From NCBI GenBank assembly GCA_964472175.1, contig CAYYJF010000019.1:1-34879 (forward strand): 34,879 bases of DNA, read 5' to 3'. The notes under the pieces were generated by a model. The model worked only from the letters and a program-made list of their open reading frames with translations. It was not told the origin of the DNA and did not search any database. A program made the translations under genes and the position numbers. This DNA is from UBA8389 sp964472175 (GTDB lineage Bacteria; Bacteroidota; Bacteroidia; Bacteroidales; UBA1402). This document shows, one piece after another, positions 21,952 to 30,557 of this stretch. The stretch's first letter is position 1; every line of letters starts with the position of its first letter.

Positions 21952-22968
21952 ATGAACACGATTGATTGGTCCGAACTATCGTTCGGTTATGTACCTACGG
22001 ACTTTAATGTTCGTTGTTATTACAGAAACGGGTCTTGGGGGGAATTGGAAGTTTCTACCTCAGAAAACATTACCATGCACATGGCTGCAACTTGTCTTCA
22101 TTATGGCCAGGAGGCTTTTGAAGGTTTGAAGGCATTCAGAGGTACAGATGGTAAAATTCGCATATTTCGAGTGGAAGAAAATGCCAAACGCATGCAACAA
22201 TCGGCACGCGGTATTTTGATGCAACCGGTTCCCGAAGAAATTTTCAAGGAAGCTGTTGTCAAAGCTGTGAAACTGAATGAACGTTTTGTCCCACCTTTCG
22301 AATCGGGTGCTTCTTTGTACATTCGTCCCTTGTTGATCGGAACTGGCCCCAAGGTTGGCGTATCACCTGCCGATGAGTATTTATTTATGGTCTTCGTTAC
22401 CCCTGTTGGCCCCTACTTTAAAGGCGGTTTTAAGCCAAACAATATGGTGATTATGAGAGAGTTTGACCGAGCTGCTCCACAAGGAACCGGCAACATCAAA
22501 GTGGGTGGTAATTATGCTGCCAGTTTGGTTTCCGGACAAATCGCGCATGATAAAGGGTATGCTTCTGTCTTGTATTTGGATTCAAAAGAAAAGAAATACA
22601 TCGATGAATGCGGTGCGGCCAATTTCTTTATGATCAAAGGCAATTCCTATATTACACCAGCTTCACATTCTGTGCTGCCTTCCATTACCAACAAAAGTTT
22701 GATGCAACTGGCTACAGATATGGGTATGGTTGTAGAAAAACGTCCGGTATTGTTGGAAGAACTGTCTGAATTTGAGGAGGTTGGAGCTTGTGGTACTGCT
22801 GCTGTCATCACGCCTATTGGACGCATTGATGACGCCGATACCGGAAAATCCTATGTGTTTTCAAAAGATGGTGAACCGGGACCGGTTTGTTTGAAGCTGT
22901 ATCAGACTTTGCGTGCCATCCAGTATGGAGATGCCAAAGATCCTTACGGCTGGATTACAGAAGTCTAA
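21952..22968 (+). CDS. ilvE: Branched-chain amino acid aminotransferase
   Basis: A PLP enzyme for the last step of valine, leucine and isoleucine synthesis and the first step of their breakdown. The 338 residues are of the longer BCAT type found in eukaryotes and many Bacteroidota. LHYGQEAFEGLKAFRG lies near residue 50. The PLP lysine is in NIKVGGNYAASL, DECGAANFFMI follows, and EVGACGTAAVITPIG lies near the C-terminus. The ATG at 21952 is used; an in-frame TTG two codons earlier is unlikely. The next gene starts 24 bases later, so read-through is possible. Confidence 0.95.
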   Translation: MNTIDWSELSFGYVPTDFNVRCYYRNGSWGELEVSTSENITMHMAATCLHYGQEAFEGLKAFRGTDGKIRIFRVEENAKRMQQSARGILMQPVPEEIFKEAVVKAVKLNERFVPPFESGASLYIRPLLIGTGPKVGVSPADEYLFMVFVTPVGPYFKGGFKPNNMVIMREFDRAAPQGTGNIKVGGNYAASLVSGQIAHDKGYASVLYLDSKEKKYIDECGAANFFMIKGNSYITPASHSVLPSITNKSLMQLATDMGMVVEKRPVLLEELSEFEEVGACGTAAVITPIGRIDDADTGKSYVFSKDGEPGPVCLKLYQTLRAIQYGDAKDPYGWITEV

Positions 22969-22992
22969 AATGTTTCAATGATGGCATTTGGC

Positions 22993-24024
22993 ATGAAAAA
23001 GCTTTTCACCGGCGTTTTGTTTTTGCTTATATCGGTATCTTCCTTTGGGCAAACGCCGGAATGGAAAGTGGGCATGTTTCATTTCTTTGACAACACCGAG
23101 TTTCTATACAGCAACTATACCAGCGACCAAACGATGGCGGGTATGCGGCTTCAACCTGAGGTTGGGTTCCATTTCGCAAACAACCATCAGATTTGGGTTG
23201 GATTGGATGCTTTGAAAACCTATGGTGATAAAAAGTTCATTGATGAAGTATCGTCAACGGCGAGCTACCAATTCAAAGACAAACATACGTCTTTTCAAAT
23301 GGGTCGTTTTGCCAAAGGCCATCTGCTTGACGATTATTCCAGGGCATTCTTTCAAGATTCATTTATGTATTACAGACCCAATATTACCGGATTCCATATC
23401 CAATGGAAAGGATCCGGTTGTTCTGTTTCTACCTTTTTGGATTGGACTGGAAAGATCGATTCAACCGCTCATGAAGCCTTTCTGATTGGTGTATCTGCCA
23501 AGTACAAAAAAAACTGGTTTGTATCGGAAGTTCAAGCCACCATGTTTCATTATGCAGGTTCTTTGTCGCAACCCGGTGTCCGTGAAAATGCATTGTTGCA
23601 TCCTTCTGTTGGAATTGAAACCGGTAAAATCGGGTTTATTGATGCGCTGGATTGTCGCGCAGGTTTGTTGTTGGGCATGGAACGCAACCGATTACAGTCA
23701 ATGGACATGTTTTACAGAAGCGGACTTTTGTTCGAGCTCGATGCTGTCTGGAATCGATTAAATCTGAAAACATCCTCGTATTTTGGTGAAGGCATCATGA
23801 AAGACTATGCCACCATGGGCAGCCGTTTGTATTGGGGCGATCCTTTTTATCAAGGAGAAAGCTACCACCGTTTGGATCTGAATTATTCGTTTTTAAAATC
23901 AAAATTTGTACAAGCGCATGCCGGTTTTTCGACGCATTTTTCAGAAAATCGTGTATATGCGGAGCAAACTCTTCTGGTTCGGGTGAATTTGCAATCTAAG
24001 GGATTAAGAAATGGGAAAAAATAA
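22993..24024 (+). CDS. Putative outer-membrane beta-barrel protein, family not recognised
   Basis: A 343-residue exported protein. It starts with a clear signal peptide (MKKLFTGVLFLLISVSSFG, cleavage after F-G). The rest alternates polar and hydrophobic residues in short strands rich in aromatic residues and often ending at Tyr/Phe (for example NITGFHIQWKGSGCSVSTFLDW and VSEVQATMFHYAG). This is the look of an outer-membrane barrel. I name no substrate or family. ATG 22993 is chosen over ATG 22978 and 22981 because the signal peptide starts with the lysines there. It follows ilvE by 24 bases and overlaps the trmB start by 14, so it is probably expressed with trmB and mrp. Confidence 0.72.
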   Translation: MKKLFTGVLFLLISVSSFGQTPEWKVGMFHFFDNTEFLYSNYTSDQTMAGMRLQPEVGFHFANNHQIWVGLDALKTYGDKKFIDEVSSTASYQFKDKHTSFQMGRFAKGHLLDDYSRAFFQDSFMYYRPNITGFHIQWKGSGCSVSTFLDWTGKIDSTAHEAFLIGVSAKYKKNWFVSEVQATMFHYAGSLSQPGVRENALLHPSVGIETGKIGFIDALDCRAGLLLGMERNRLQSMDMFYRSGLLFELDAVWNRLNLKTSSYFGEGIMKDYATMGSRLYWGDPFYQGESYHRLDLNYSFLKSKFVQAHAGFSTHFSENRVYAEQTLLVRVNLQSKGLRNGKK

Positions 24025-24754
24025 ACTGAAGAAGTTTGATGACATGAGCGGTTGGACACACGTGATTCAACAGGCTCAGTTTGAGGCAACAGATCATTCG
24101 CTAAAAGGGTGTTGGAATGCCGGTTTCTTCAAGAATGATGCGCCTATCGTGCTCGAATTGGGCTGTGGAAAAGGCGAATATACAGTGGGTTTGGCTAAGC
24201 TATACCCCGAAAAAAATTTCATTGGCATTGATATCAAGGGTGCCAGAATGTGGACGGGAGCCAAAGAGGCTTATGATCAGGGTCTTACAAATGTGGCATT
24301 CATTCGGACACACATAGAGTTTATCCAGCGTTTTTTTGCTGCTGGTGAAATTGCTGAAATCTGGTTGACTTTTCCCGATCCACAAATGAAAAAGTTGCGG
24401 AAAAGATTGACTTCAACCCGTTTTTTGATGGCTTACCATCAGCTCCTGAAGCCCCAGGGGGTGATCCATTTAAAAACCGACAGTTCGTTTATGTTTGAAT
24501 ACACCAAGGCGGTCGTTCATGCCAATGCCCTGCCGGTTGTGTTGCAAACCGACGATCTGTATCACAGTGAAGAGGTCAATCAACTGCCTAAAATTCAGAC
24601 CTTTTATGAAACCCAATGGCTGTTGAGGGGTTTGTTGATCAAATACATTCAATTCAAACTGACTGAAAATCCAAACTGGACAGAACCGGATGTTGAAATC
24701 GAACCGGATCCCTACCGCAGTTTTGGACGTTCGGCCAGAAATTTAAAACTTTAG
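24011..24754 (+). CDS. trmB: tRNA (guanine-N7-)-methyltransferase TrmB
   Basis: It methylates G46 of tRNAs with S-adenosylmethionine. The 247 residues include the SAM-binding motif VLELGCGKGEYTVGLA, the second motif FIGIDIKGARMW, and the family hallmark IWLTFPDPQMKKLRKRL. The later HLKTDSSFMFEYT and QTFYETQW segments are also typical. It overlaps the upstream barrel gene by 14 bases and ends two bases before the mrp start. The tight packing suggests one transcript, although the functions are unrelated. Confidence 0.95.
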   Translation: MGKNKLKKFDDMSGWTHVIQQAQFEATDHSLKGCWNAGFFKNDAPIVLELGCGKGEYTVGLAKLYPEKNFIGIDIKGARMWTGAKEAYDQGLTNVAFIRTHIEFIQRFFAAGEIAEIWLTFPDPQMKKLRKRLTSTRFLMAYHQLLKPQGVIHLKTDSSFMFEYTKAVVHANALPVVLQTDDLYHSEEVNQLPKIQTFYETQWLLRGLLIKYIQFKLTENPNWTEPDVEIEPDPYRSFGRSARNLKL

Positions 24755-24756
24755 TC

Positions 24757-25860
24757 ATGGCACTATATCCAAAATTGATATTGGATGCACTTAGTAAAGT
24801 GCGTTATCCCGGAAACGGTAAAAATTTGGTCGAATCGGAGATGGTTGAAGACGATCTTCGAATCGATGGGATGCATGTTCAGTTCAGCCTGAAATTTGAA
24901 AAACCCAATGACCCCTTCATCAAATCGGTTGTAAAAGCCGCTGAAACGGCCATTCACACCTATGCGGATGCGCAAGCGGTGGTCAATATTCAGGTGAAGT
25001 CTGTGCAATTGGCCAGACCTGAACCCGATAAATTGTTGTCCAATGTGAAAAACATCATCGCCATTGCATCCGGAAAGGGTGGGGTAGGGAAGTCCACAGT
25101 GACCGCCAATCTGGCTGTAGCTCTTGCCAATCTGGGGTATCGTGTCGGATTGTTGGACGCAGATATTTACGGGCCATCCATGCCAAAAATGTTTGGTGTT
25201 GAAGAAGCAAAACCGCTGTTGAACCGCATTGATGGTCGGGATTTGATTGAACCCATTGAACGATTGGGGGTTAAAATGCTTTCCATTGGTTTCTTTGTGA
25301 ATCCCAATGATGCCGTTGTTTGGAGAGGCAGCATGGCTTCAAATGCCCTGAAACAGTTGATTGCAGATGCCAATTGGGGTGAACTGGATTATTTCCTGAT
25401 CGATTTACCTCCGGGGACGAGTGACATTCATTTAACCTTGGTTCAAACGCTTTCCATTACGGGTGCAGTGGTTGTCAGTACGCCCCAACAGGTGGCTTTG
25501 GCGGATGCTAGAAAGGGTATCAATATGTTTTTGGGTGAAAAAATCAATGTTCCTGTGTTGGGGCTTGTCGAAAACATGGCTTGGTTTACCCCGGCCGAAT
25601 TGCCTGAAAATAAATACTATCTGTTCGGAAAAGAAGGCTGCGTGCGCTTGGCTGAAGAGCTTGGATTGACTCTGCTCGGACAAATCCCTGTTGTTCAGTC
25701 GATTTGTGAGAGCGGAGATGCAGGCAATCCGGTTGCTGTGGATGAAAATAGCATCACCGGTATGGCATTCAGAATGTTGGCTGAAAAAGTGGTTGAACAG
25801 ACGGTTTACAGAAACGAAAACATGGCTCCAACAAAACGTGTTGTGGTGGAAAAAAAATGA
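24757..25860 (+). CDS. mrp: Mrp/ApbC family iron-sulfur carrier ATPase
   Basis: A P-loop ATPase that helps deliver Fe-S clusters. The 367 residues have an N-terminal MIP18/DUF59 domain (1-90, VRYPGNGKNLVESEMVEDDLR). The ATPase part starts IIAIASGKGGVGKSTVTANLAVALA, with GLLDADIYGPSMPKMFG, DYFLIDLPPGTSDIHLTL and VVVSTPQQVALADA. The stretch after GLVENMAWF, where many ApbC/Nbp35 proteins carry CxxC, reads TPAELPENKYYLFGKEGC and has no CxxC. As far as I recall this is common in Bacteroidota members, so cluster handling may use other residues. It is two bases after trmB, and a second exported protein gene starts 23 bases later. Confidence 0.93.
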   Translation: MALYPKLILDALSKVRYPGNGKNLVESEMVEDDLRIDGMHVQFSLKFEKPNDPFIKSVVKAAETAIHTYADAQAVVNIQVKSVQLARPEPDKLLSNVKNIIAIASGKGGVGKSTVTANLAVALANLGYRVGLLDADIYGPSMPKMFGVEEAKPLLNRIDGRDLIEPIERLGVKMLSIGFFVNPNDAVVWRGSMASNALKQLIADANWGELDYFLIDLPPGTSDIHLTLVQTLSITGAVVVSTPQQVALADARKGINMFLGEKINVPVLGLVENMAWFTPAELPENKYYLFGKEGCVRLAEELGLTLLGQIPVVQSICESGDAGNPVAVDENSITGMAFRMLAEKVVEQTVYRNENMAPTKRVVVEKK

Positions 25861-25883
25861 CCTAACCTACAACTTCAGCGGAA

Positions 25884-26786
25884 ATGCATCATCGCAATAT
25901 CAAGCAGTTTTTATGCATCCTTCTGGTTTGGATTCCCACAATTTTGCTGGCAGAGGAAAATCTACCACAATGGTATAAAGAGGTGCATCAGATGGGTCCG
26001 GCCGATTCATGGTACAGGCTGCTCACCTATTCGACTTCAGGATTTGGCCCGAATGCCCTACCTGTACCGGAATTGAAAGACGCTCGAGTGCCGGAAAAAA
26101 ACAACTTTCGTCTGTCCGAAGATGTGTTTTGGGGTTTTGGTGATCAAACTCAAAGTTCCTCCTTTTCAATTACTTATGCATGTGTTCCTGGCCGGGTGGC
26201 TTTTTCAGCCTGGGGCGTTTTGATCGAAAACTATCAAACGAGTATACAGGTTAGAGACCAACGTGCTTCTTTAAAAGAAAATGCGAAGGGGCTTTTGCTT
26301 GTTGGAGATCTTTATTTTTCCGCTCAATTCAAGTTGCTTGAAGAAATGGGACGACTTCCCGATTTGTCGGTGGAAATGGTGATCAAAACGCCTGCATCCG
26401 GTTCGCCTCAAGAAGCGCGTTATATGGATACCCCCGGGTATTGGTTTGATTTAAAAGCTGGGAAAACGCTTTTTTCTTCCCCCCAAACGCATTCAGCATG
26501 GCGTTTGAACAGCCATATTGGATTTTTGTGCTATCAAACCAATCTGATCAATCAGAATGATGCCGTTATGTATGGCCTCAAAGTTGGGTATGCGCACAAG
26601 AAGTTCGGTTTGGATTTTGGCTTGAATGGTTATAGTGGTTGGATGAATATCGGAGATAAACCACAGGTATTGAGGGGTAAAGTCAATTATGATACTTCGA
26701 TTGGATCCTTTTTTGCCCAGTACCAATATGCCTTGAGGGATTATCCCTACCATCGATTAGAGAGTGGCTTTTCCATTGATTTTTAG
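25884..26786 (+). CDS. Exported protein, probable outer-membrane protein, family not recognised
   Basis: A 300-residue protein with an N-terminal signal (IKQFLCILLVWIPTILLAE, cleavage near L-L-A). The mature part contains many short amphipathic strands (SSFSITYACVPGRVAFSAW, KFGLDFGLNGYSGW, GSFFAQYQYALR). It ends SGFSIDF, with a terminal Phe as in many outer-membrane barrels. I do not recognise a family. It follows mrp by 23 bases on the same strand. Only 74 bases, without a clear terminator hairpin, separate it from the DedA gene. Confidence 0.7.
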   Translation: MHHRNIKQFLCILLVWIPTILLAEENLPQWYKEVHQMGPADSWYRLLTYSTSGFGPNALPVPELKDARVPEKNNFRLSEDVFWGFGDQTQSSSFSITYACVPGRVAFSAWGVLIENYQTSIQVRDQRASLKENAKGLLLVGDLYFSAQFKLLEEMGRLPDLSVEMVIKTPASGSPQEARYMDTPGYWFDLKAGKTLFSSPQTHSAWRLNSHIGFLCYQTNLINQNDAVMYGLKVGYAHKKFGLDFGLNGYSGWMNIGDKPQVLRGKVNYDTSIGSFFAQYQYALRDYPYHRLESGFSIDF

Positions 26787-26860
26787 CCTAACATATTTTG
26801 ACTTTTTTTCACTGAATCAAATGCGTATCTTCGTTTCCGAAATTTAAAACGTGCATTCAA

Positions 26861-27493
26861 ATGATTGAATTGAGTATTTTTTCCGGTATGATTGATTGGT
26901 ATATGGACAATATGAATTATTGGACCATTGCCATTTTGATGGCGATAGAAAGCACTTTTATTCCATTGCCCAGTGAGTTGGTGCTTCCACCCGCCGCATG
27001 GAAAGCTGCTCAGGGTGAATTGAGTTTGTTTTTAATCATTATCTATGCATCCATTGGCTGTGTTTTGGGAGCAACCATCAACTATTTTTTATCAAAAACA
27101 CTGGGACGTGCGCTGATTTATGGTTTGGTTGACAGTAAAGTTGCAAAAATGTTTTTTCTTAGTAGAGAAAAAATGGAAAAAGCAGAAAATTACTTTTTAG
27201 AAAACGGGAACACCTCCACCTTTGTCGGGCGTTTGATTCCCGGTATCCGGCATTTGATTTCTATCCCTGCTGGCTTGGCGCGGATGAACTTTTATAAATT
27301 TGTGTTTTACACCTTTACAGGTTCCTTTATTTGGAATGCCATCCTGTCTTTTTTGGGGTATTACTTTGGTAAAAACCAAGATGTCTTAATGCGTTATTTC
27401 CATGAATTGCAATGGGTTGCATTGGCTGTCGGAGTGCTCTTTGTCGCTTTTCTGGTGTATAAGAAATTTAAAAAGAAAGCAGGGAAATCGTAA
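26861..27493 (+). CDS. DedA family membrane protein
   Basis: A polytopic inner-membrane protein of the DedA/VTT family. Recent work links some members to recycling of undecaprenyl phosphate or phospholipids across the membrane. The 210 residues hold the acidic re-entrant motif AIESTFIPLPSELVLPPA near residue 30 and the second motif FVGRLIPGIRHLISIPAGLARM near residue 120, with about four membrane helices. A weak TATCTTCG box (one mismatch to TAnnTTTG) lies 35 bases upstream. A strong hairpin terminator follows. The envelope sugar enzymes elsewhere in the window also depend on polyprenyl phosphate, but there is no direct link to this gene. Confidence 0.93.
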   Translation: MIELSIFSGMIDWYMDNMNYWTIAILMAIESTFIPLPSELVLPPAAWKAAQGELSLFLIIIYASIGCVLGATINYFLSKTLGRALIYGLVDSKVAKMFFLSREKMEKAENYFLENGNTSTFVGRLIPGIRHLISIPAGLARMNFYKFVFYTFTGSFIWNAILSFLGYYFGKNQDVLMRYFHELQWVALAVGVLFVAFLVYKKFKKKAGKS

Positions 27494-27514
27494 TTTCTCT
27501 GCTTTGCAATAAAA

Positions 27515-27549
27515 TAAAAAACCGCATTCGTTTGAGTGCGGTTTTTTTC
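27515..27549. terminator. Bidirectional rho-independent terminator (DedA gene / RRM gene)
   Basis: ACCGCATTC (27521-27529) pairs with GAGTGCGGT (27534-27542) around a GTTT loop. Runs of A precede it and seven T follow, so it can end both the plus-strand DedA transcript and the minus-strand RRM transcript. The 58 bases between it and the RRM stop hold nothing I recognise. Confidence 0.88.
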
Positions 27550-27600
27550 AAGAACTTATTTAATGTAAGTAGGTTCGAATCATTGGGGGGTGTTTTTCAT

Positions 27601-27846
27601 TTAGTTTTTAGGAAGTGCTTCCTTAACTACCATAGGACGACCAGCGTACTCAGAACCGTTCAGTTCAGAAATAGCTTTTTTAGCGCCGTCATCTTCTTGG
27701 ATTTCACAAAAAGCAAAACCTTTTGAGCGACCAGTTTCCCGATCTTTGATGATTTTAACGGAAACGACGGTACCGTAGTCTTCCATTACTTCTTTAAGGT
27801 CACTTTCGCGAACACTGTAGTTCAAGTTTCCAATGTAAATGTTCAT
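27601..27846 (-). CDS. RRM-domain RNA-binding protein
   Basis: An 81-residue single RNA-recognition motif. RNP2 is IYIGNL at residues 3-8 and RNP1 is KGFAFCEI near residue 43, with the aromatic positions kept. The rest follows the beta-alpha-beta-beta-alpha-beta order, and there is almost no C-terminal tail. Small RRM proteins are frequent in Bacteroidota. I recall reports of global post-transcriptional roles for members in gut Bacteroides, filling space left by the absence of Hfq. The gene has an A/T-rich upstream region of about 200 bases with a T-run and no exact -7 box. Confidence 0.94.
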   Translation of the reverse strand: MNIYIGNLNYSVRESDLKEVMEDYGTVVSVKIIKDRETGRSKGFAFCEIQEDDGAKKAISELNGSEYAGRPMVVKEALPKN

Positions 27847-28025
27847 AAATAAAAAGATAAAAATAAATAAAATGATGTTTAAGCTCTTCTTTCAAAGAAC
27901 GCAACAAAGGAAAGTATAAAATTCGATATGTCAAGCATTAAAGTGTTTTTTTTTTGATTTATCACATTTTTTTTACGAATTGCACATGTTGGGGTGTTGA
28001 ATTTGATGTTTTTGAATGGTTTTAA

Positions 28026-28033
28026 TATGTTTG
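28026..28033 (+). promoter_or_regulatory. Probable -7 box of the DUF2148 gene
   Basis: TATGTTTG matches TAnnTTTG, 19 bases before ATG 28053, so the leader would be about 12 bases. Confidence 0.55.
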
Positions 28034-28052
28034 TAGTAAAATTAAGGGTGTT

Positions 28053-28607
28053 ATGATACAAAATGAAAAGGTGTTTAATCGGGATCAAGTGATCGATATT
28101 GCAAAAAAAATGATGATTGCTGCCAGAACGGCTCCCAAAGGGCGCGGTTTGGACCATCTGGAAATGATGCTTATTACCGGGTCTGATATTCAGGCTTTGG
28201 CCGATGCCATGGAACAAGGGGTGCAAAGACACAAACGCTTGTTTTTTGTCCGGGATGCGGCCAACATTCGAGTGTGTGATGCGGTGATTGTGTTCGGATC
28301 GACCATGTCCACTTTGAATTTGAATTGCGGTTACTGTGGATACGCCACTTGTGAAGAAAAAAATAAAGCAGGGGCGCAGTATCCATGTGTTTTCCCCATC
28401 ACAGATTTGGGCATTGCAATGGGTTCTGCATGTTCCATTGCTGCAGATAACAGGGTGGATACCAGGGTGATGTTTTCTGCCGGCGTTGCTGCTTTGGAGT
28501 TGGGTTGGCTGAGTGAACAAGTCACTGCTGCATTTGCGCTGCCCATCAGTGCGACTTCAAAAAGTCCCTTTTTTGACCGAACAACACCGCCTCCGGTTCA
28601 CGCTTAA
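28053..28607 (+). CDS. DUF2148 / ferredoxin-domain-containing protein
   Basis: A 184-residue cytosolic protein of the DUF2148 family, which is annotated as ferredoxin-like because of conserved cysteines. The N-terminus has the usual AARTAPKGRGLD. The cysteine core is NLNCGYCGYATCEEKNKAG followed by YPCVFPITDLGIAMGSACSIA, so at least five cysteines could hold an Fe-S cluster. The C-terminus ends SATSKSPFFDR as in homologues. The biochemical role is unknown. It has its own promoter and is convergent with msbA; the two coding regions overlap by four bases at their stops. Confidence 0.9.
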   Translation: MIQNEKVFNRDQVIDIAKKMMIAARTAPKGRGLDHLEMMLITGSDIQALADAMEQGVQRHKRLFFVRDAANIRVCDAVIVFGSTMSTLNLNCGYCGYATCEEKNKAGAQYPCVFPITDLGIAMGSACSIAADNRVDTRVMFSAGVAALELGWLSEQVTAAFALPISATSKSPFFDRTTPPPVHA

Positions 28608-30442
28608 AAACTTTGCATTTCGTACAACCGTTTGAAATACCCGTTTTTATCGAGTAATTCCTCGTGCGTGCCACGCTCAACGATTTTGCCTTCGTGCATG
28701 ACACAGATCATATCGGCATTTCTTATTGTGGAAAGCCGATGCGCAATGACGATGGTCGTTCTGTTCATCATCAGATTTTCCAGGGCTTCCTGAACCAGTT
28801 TTTCGGATTCTGTGTCCAAAGCGGAGGTGGCTTCATCCAGGATTAAAATAGGTGGATTTTTCAAAATGGCCCTAGCTATGCTGATGCGTTGACGTTGGCC
28901 TCCGGATAATTTACCGCCTCGGTCGCCGATGTTGGTTTCGTATCCGTTTTCGGAGGCGGAGATGAAGTCGTGGGCATTGGCTATTTTTGCCGCTTGAACC
29001 ACATCTTCATAGGTCGCCTTTTCTACACCAAAAGCAATGTTGTTATAAAAGGTGTCGTTGAATAAAATGGCCTCCTGGTTGACATTGCCCATCAAATGTC
29101 TCAGGTCGTGGATGGCCAATTGACGAATGTCATTTCCATCGATTAGAATTTCACCTTCCTGAATGTCGTAGTATCGGGGTAACAAATCGACCAGTGTTGA
29201 CTTCCCCGAACCCGATTGTCCAACCAATGCGATGGTTTTTCCTCTGGGTATGGTTAAATGGATCGATTGCAATACCGGTTCCGATTGGTATTTAAAGGAT
29301 ACATTCTTATATTCGATGCAATCGTTAAATGCTTGAATCTTCACCGGGTTTTCTGGTTCAACAATGGTGTTTTCTGCTTGTAGAATTTTGTCGATGCGTT
29401 CCATCGATGCCATTCCCCTTTGAATGGTGTACCAGGCTTGTGAAAAGGCTTTGGCGGGATTGATGATGCTATAAAATACCGCCAGATAGAAGATGAATTT
29501 TTCACCCGTGATGCTTGTTTCATTCTTTAGAATGAGGCTTCCTCCAAACCAAACCACCAGGGCAATGATGGAGGTGCCCAAAAATTCACTTACAGGGTGT
29601 GCCAATTGTTGTCTTCTGGCCAGTTTTCGCATGGTTTTGCGCAGTTTTTCATTGTGCGCGTTAAAACGACCATTGATTTTTCCTTCAGCATTGAAGGCCT
29701 TGATGATACGCAACCCCGAAAGAGTTTCTTCCACCTGTGAAAGCAATTCGCCGAGTTGGGATTGCCCTTCTCTGGACGGTTTTTTGAGTTTTTTGCTGAT
29801 GTTGCCCATGACGTACAGTGCAACCGGAAGCAACAAGATGACAAAAGCCGTCAGTTCCCAACTCAAGACGCAGAGGGTCGAGAAATAGACCACAATCATG
29901 ATGAAATTCTGAAACACCATATTCAGGGAACTCATCACTGAACTTTCTACTTCATTGACATCGCCCGACATGCGGGACAGGATATCGCCTTTTTTTTCTT
30001 CAGAAAAAAAACCGATGGGCAAGGCCGTTATTTTTTCAAAAATGGCATTTCTTAAATCTCTCAAAACTCCGGTTCGGATGGTGACCATGTTTCTGGAGGC
30101 CATGTACATAAATACACATTTGAGTGCTGTCATCACAACCAGAAAGGAACCGAGAACCAACAGGGTTGTGCTTCCACCATATGCGTCAATGACATGATTG
30201 ATGAACCAGTAAAAATTGTCTTTCAGAGCATTGCCCCATTCACTGACTGGTGTTTCTGCCAATGAGCGCCATTCAACCTGCATTTTAGGTTCTATCTTGA
30301 ACAACATTTGCATGATGGGTACAATCATGGCAAAAGAAAACAAGCTGAAGAAAGTTTGTAAAAGGTTGTTTATGACATTGAAGAAAACATTTTTCTTATA
30401 AGGTGGGATGAGTCGGAACAAGAGTCTGATAAAATCTTTCAT
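28604..30442 (-). CDS. msbA: ABC transporter ATP-binding/permease protein, MsbA-like lipid exporter
   Basis: A 612-residue half-transporter with a six-helix membrane domain (1-330) and a C-terminal nucleotide-binding domain. Walker A is GQSGSGKST near residue 408, the signature LSGGQRQR near 512, Walker B ILILDEATSALD near 534, and the switch histidine lies in VIAHRLSTIR near 567. All are intact. Family and size fit MsbA, the flippase of lipid A-core. A general multidrug exporter of the same type cannot be excluded. The TACATTTG -7 box on its strand lies 26 bases upstream, and the GT2 gene is divergent. Confidence 0.88.
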   Translation of the reverse strand: MKDFIRLLFRLIPPYKKNVFFNVINNLLQTFFSLFSFAMIVPIMQMLFKIEPKMQVEWRSLAETPVSEWGNALKDNFYWFINHVIDAYGGSTTLLVLGSFLVVMTALKCVFMYMASRNMVTIRTGVLRDLRNAIFEKITALPIGFFSEEKKGDILSRMSGDVNEVESSVMSSLNMVFQNFIMIVVYFSTLCVLSWELTAFVILLLPVALYVMGNISKKLKKPSREGQSQLGELLSQVEETLSGLRIIKAFNAEGKINGRFNAHNEKLRKTMRKLARRQQLAHPVSEFLGTSIIALVVWFGGSLILKNETSITGEKFIFYLAVFYSIINPAKAFSQAWYTIQRGMASMERIDKILQAENTIVEPENPVKIQAFNDCIEYKNVSFKYQSEPVLQSIHLTIPRGKTIALVGQSGSGKSTLVDLLPRYYDIQEGEILIDGNDIRQLAIHDLRHLMGNVNQEAILFNDTFYNNIAFGVEKATYEDVVQAAKIANAHDFISASENGYETNIGDRGGKLSGGQRQRISIARAILKNPPILILDEATSALDTESEKLVQEALENLMMNRTTIVIAHRLSTIRNADMICVMHEGKIVERGTHEELLDKNGYFKRLYEMQSF

Positions 30443-30468
30443 AGGGCTTTCGATGGAAATTCAATGGG

Positions 30469-30476
30469 CAAATGTA
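30469..30476 (-). promoter_or_regulatory. Probable -7 box of the MsbA-like gene
   Basis: The minus strand reads TACATTTG (TAnnTTTG), 26 bases before the start. It is back to back with the GT2 promoter, with 51 bases between the two -7 boxes. Confidence 0.6.
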
Positions 30477-30527
30477 AGAAAAACCATTGGATCAGACCGC
30501 TGGAAATTTGACCTCATGATTTTTTTA

Positions 30528-30535
30528 TATCTTTG
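30528..30535 (+). promoter_or_regulatory. Probable promoter of the second GT2 gene
   Basis: TATCTTTG matches the -7 consensus 22 bases before ATG 30558. TTTG at 30507-30510 lies 17 bases upstream, close to the expected -33 spacing. Confidence 0.65.
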
Positions 30536-30557
30536 CGAATCAAATTCGAAAAATATC

